From positions 1 to 32,070 of the forward strand of contig JAGASN010000010.1 in the NCBI GenBank assembly GCA_017847875.1: a stretch of 32,070 bases of DNA. Reading direction: 5' to 3'. A program made the position numbers and the translations under genes. This DNA is from Oscillospiraceae bacterium. Lineage in GTDB: Bacteria; Bacillota; Clostridia; Oscillospirales; Ruminococcaceae. This document shows, one piece after another, positions 31,922 to 32,070 of this stretch; position 1 is the stretch's first letter, and each line of letters starts with the position of its first letter. The notes beneath the pieces were generated by a model. That model ran no database searches, was not told the origin of the DNA, and was given only the letters and a program-made list of their open reading frames with translations.

Positions 31922-32070
31922 TTATTTTGATTTAATCATAACCACTAGTAAACTAGTGGTTTGCTCAGACCCTAGAAGGGTCAGTACTTGCTGACCCCTC
32001 GAAGGGGCACTGAATATTACCATTGCATCGCTTGCCCTGCTACTGGTAAACCAGTAACATTCGCCTATTG
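31922..32070 (-). other. Palindrome-rich stretch with an open frame running off the window end
   Basis: One minus-strand frame is open from the window edge to a TAA at 31922, giving 48 residues that end TTSLLVVMIKSK. Four perfect hairpins lie in it: ACCACTAGT/ACTAGTGGT (31941-31960), GACCCT/AGGGTC (31968-31982), CCCCT/AGGGG (31995-32007) and TACTGGT/ACCAGTA (32041-32056). It may be the 3' end of a small or spurious ORF inside a dispersed repeat, or a real protein tail whose codons are constrained by RNA structure. Too little is visible to decide. Confidence 0.4.

Overview
The window looks like a chromosomal contig from a low-to-mid GC, Gram-positive gut Firmicute of class Clostridia. The signs are strong AGGAGG ribosome binding sites, frequent TTG/GTG starts, many U-tract terminators, LPxTG-like NPNTG surface proteins, a type I dockerin, an FMN riboswitch in front of ribU, a CD1247-type acidic protein next to efp, and BIG2 surface adhesins. 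No rRNA, tRNA, CRISPR array, transposase or phage gene was seen.

Region 1 (1-13180) is the most unusual part. Two very large, related cell-wall-anchored proteins (1-4236, cut by the window start, and 7755-13112) end in the same NPNTGAP sorting signal and share about 250 bp of 3' non-coding flank, so the unit was duplicated. Between them lie a structured RNA or leader (about 4767-4905), a 51-residue Cys-containing small ORF, and a CobA/CobO-type corrinoid adenosyltransferase. These are followed by a divergent cobalamin riboswitch (about 5965-6190) with a clear terminator platform. Downstream of the switch and with no obvious terminator between them are a 96-residue HNH-repeat DNA-binding-like protein, a secreted dockerin protein whose body resembles DUF4430 (transcobalamin-like), and the giant protein, whose N-terminus resembles a cohesin. 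My reading, an inference, is a B12-regulated surface complex: the dockerin protein docks on the anchored cohesin protein, and the assembly captures or senses corrinoids, with CobO handling imported corrinoid inside the cell.

Region 2 (13180-20357) is mostly on the minus strand: a trigger-factor-like PPIase lacking the ribosome-binding domain, a pair of lipoproteins, two tandem YgjV-type membrane proteins and the Mg2+ transporter MgtE. The gaps contain repeats, including two inverted copies of an about 208-bp element (16762-16970 and 19896-20101) and several short palindromic GCCTCCC/GGGAGG units.

Region 3 (20358-31036) is mainly housekeeping: a CarD-like regulator and an XRE regulator fused to a desulfoferrodoxin-like domain on the minus strand. 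On the plus strand follow efp with an Asp/Cys-rich zinc-ribbon protein, an FMN riboswitch with ribU, a P-type cation ATPase with a GNAT acetyltransferase, a VanRS-like two-component system, and release factor 3 (prfC).

Region 4 (31037-32070) holds a zinc-ribbon/DUF2726-like membrane-tailed protein and, at the very edge, a palindrome-rich stretch that keeps one minus-strand frame open off the end of the window.
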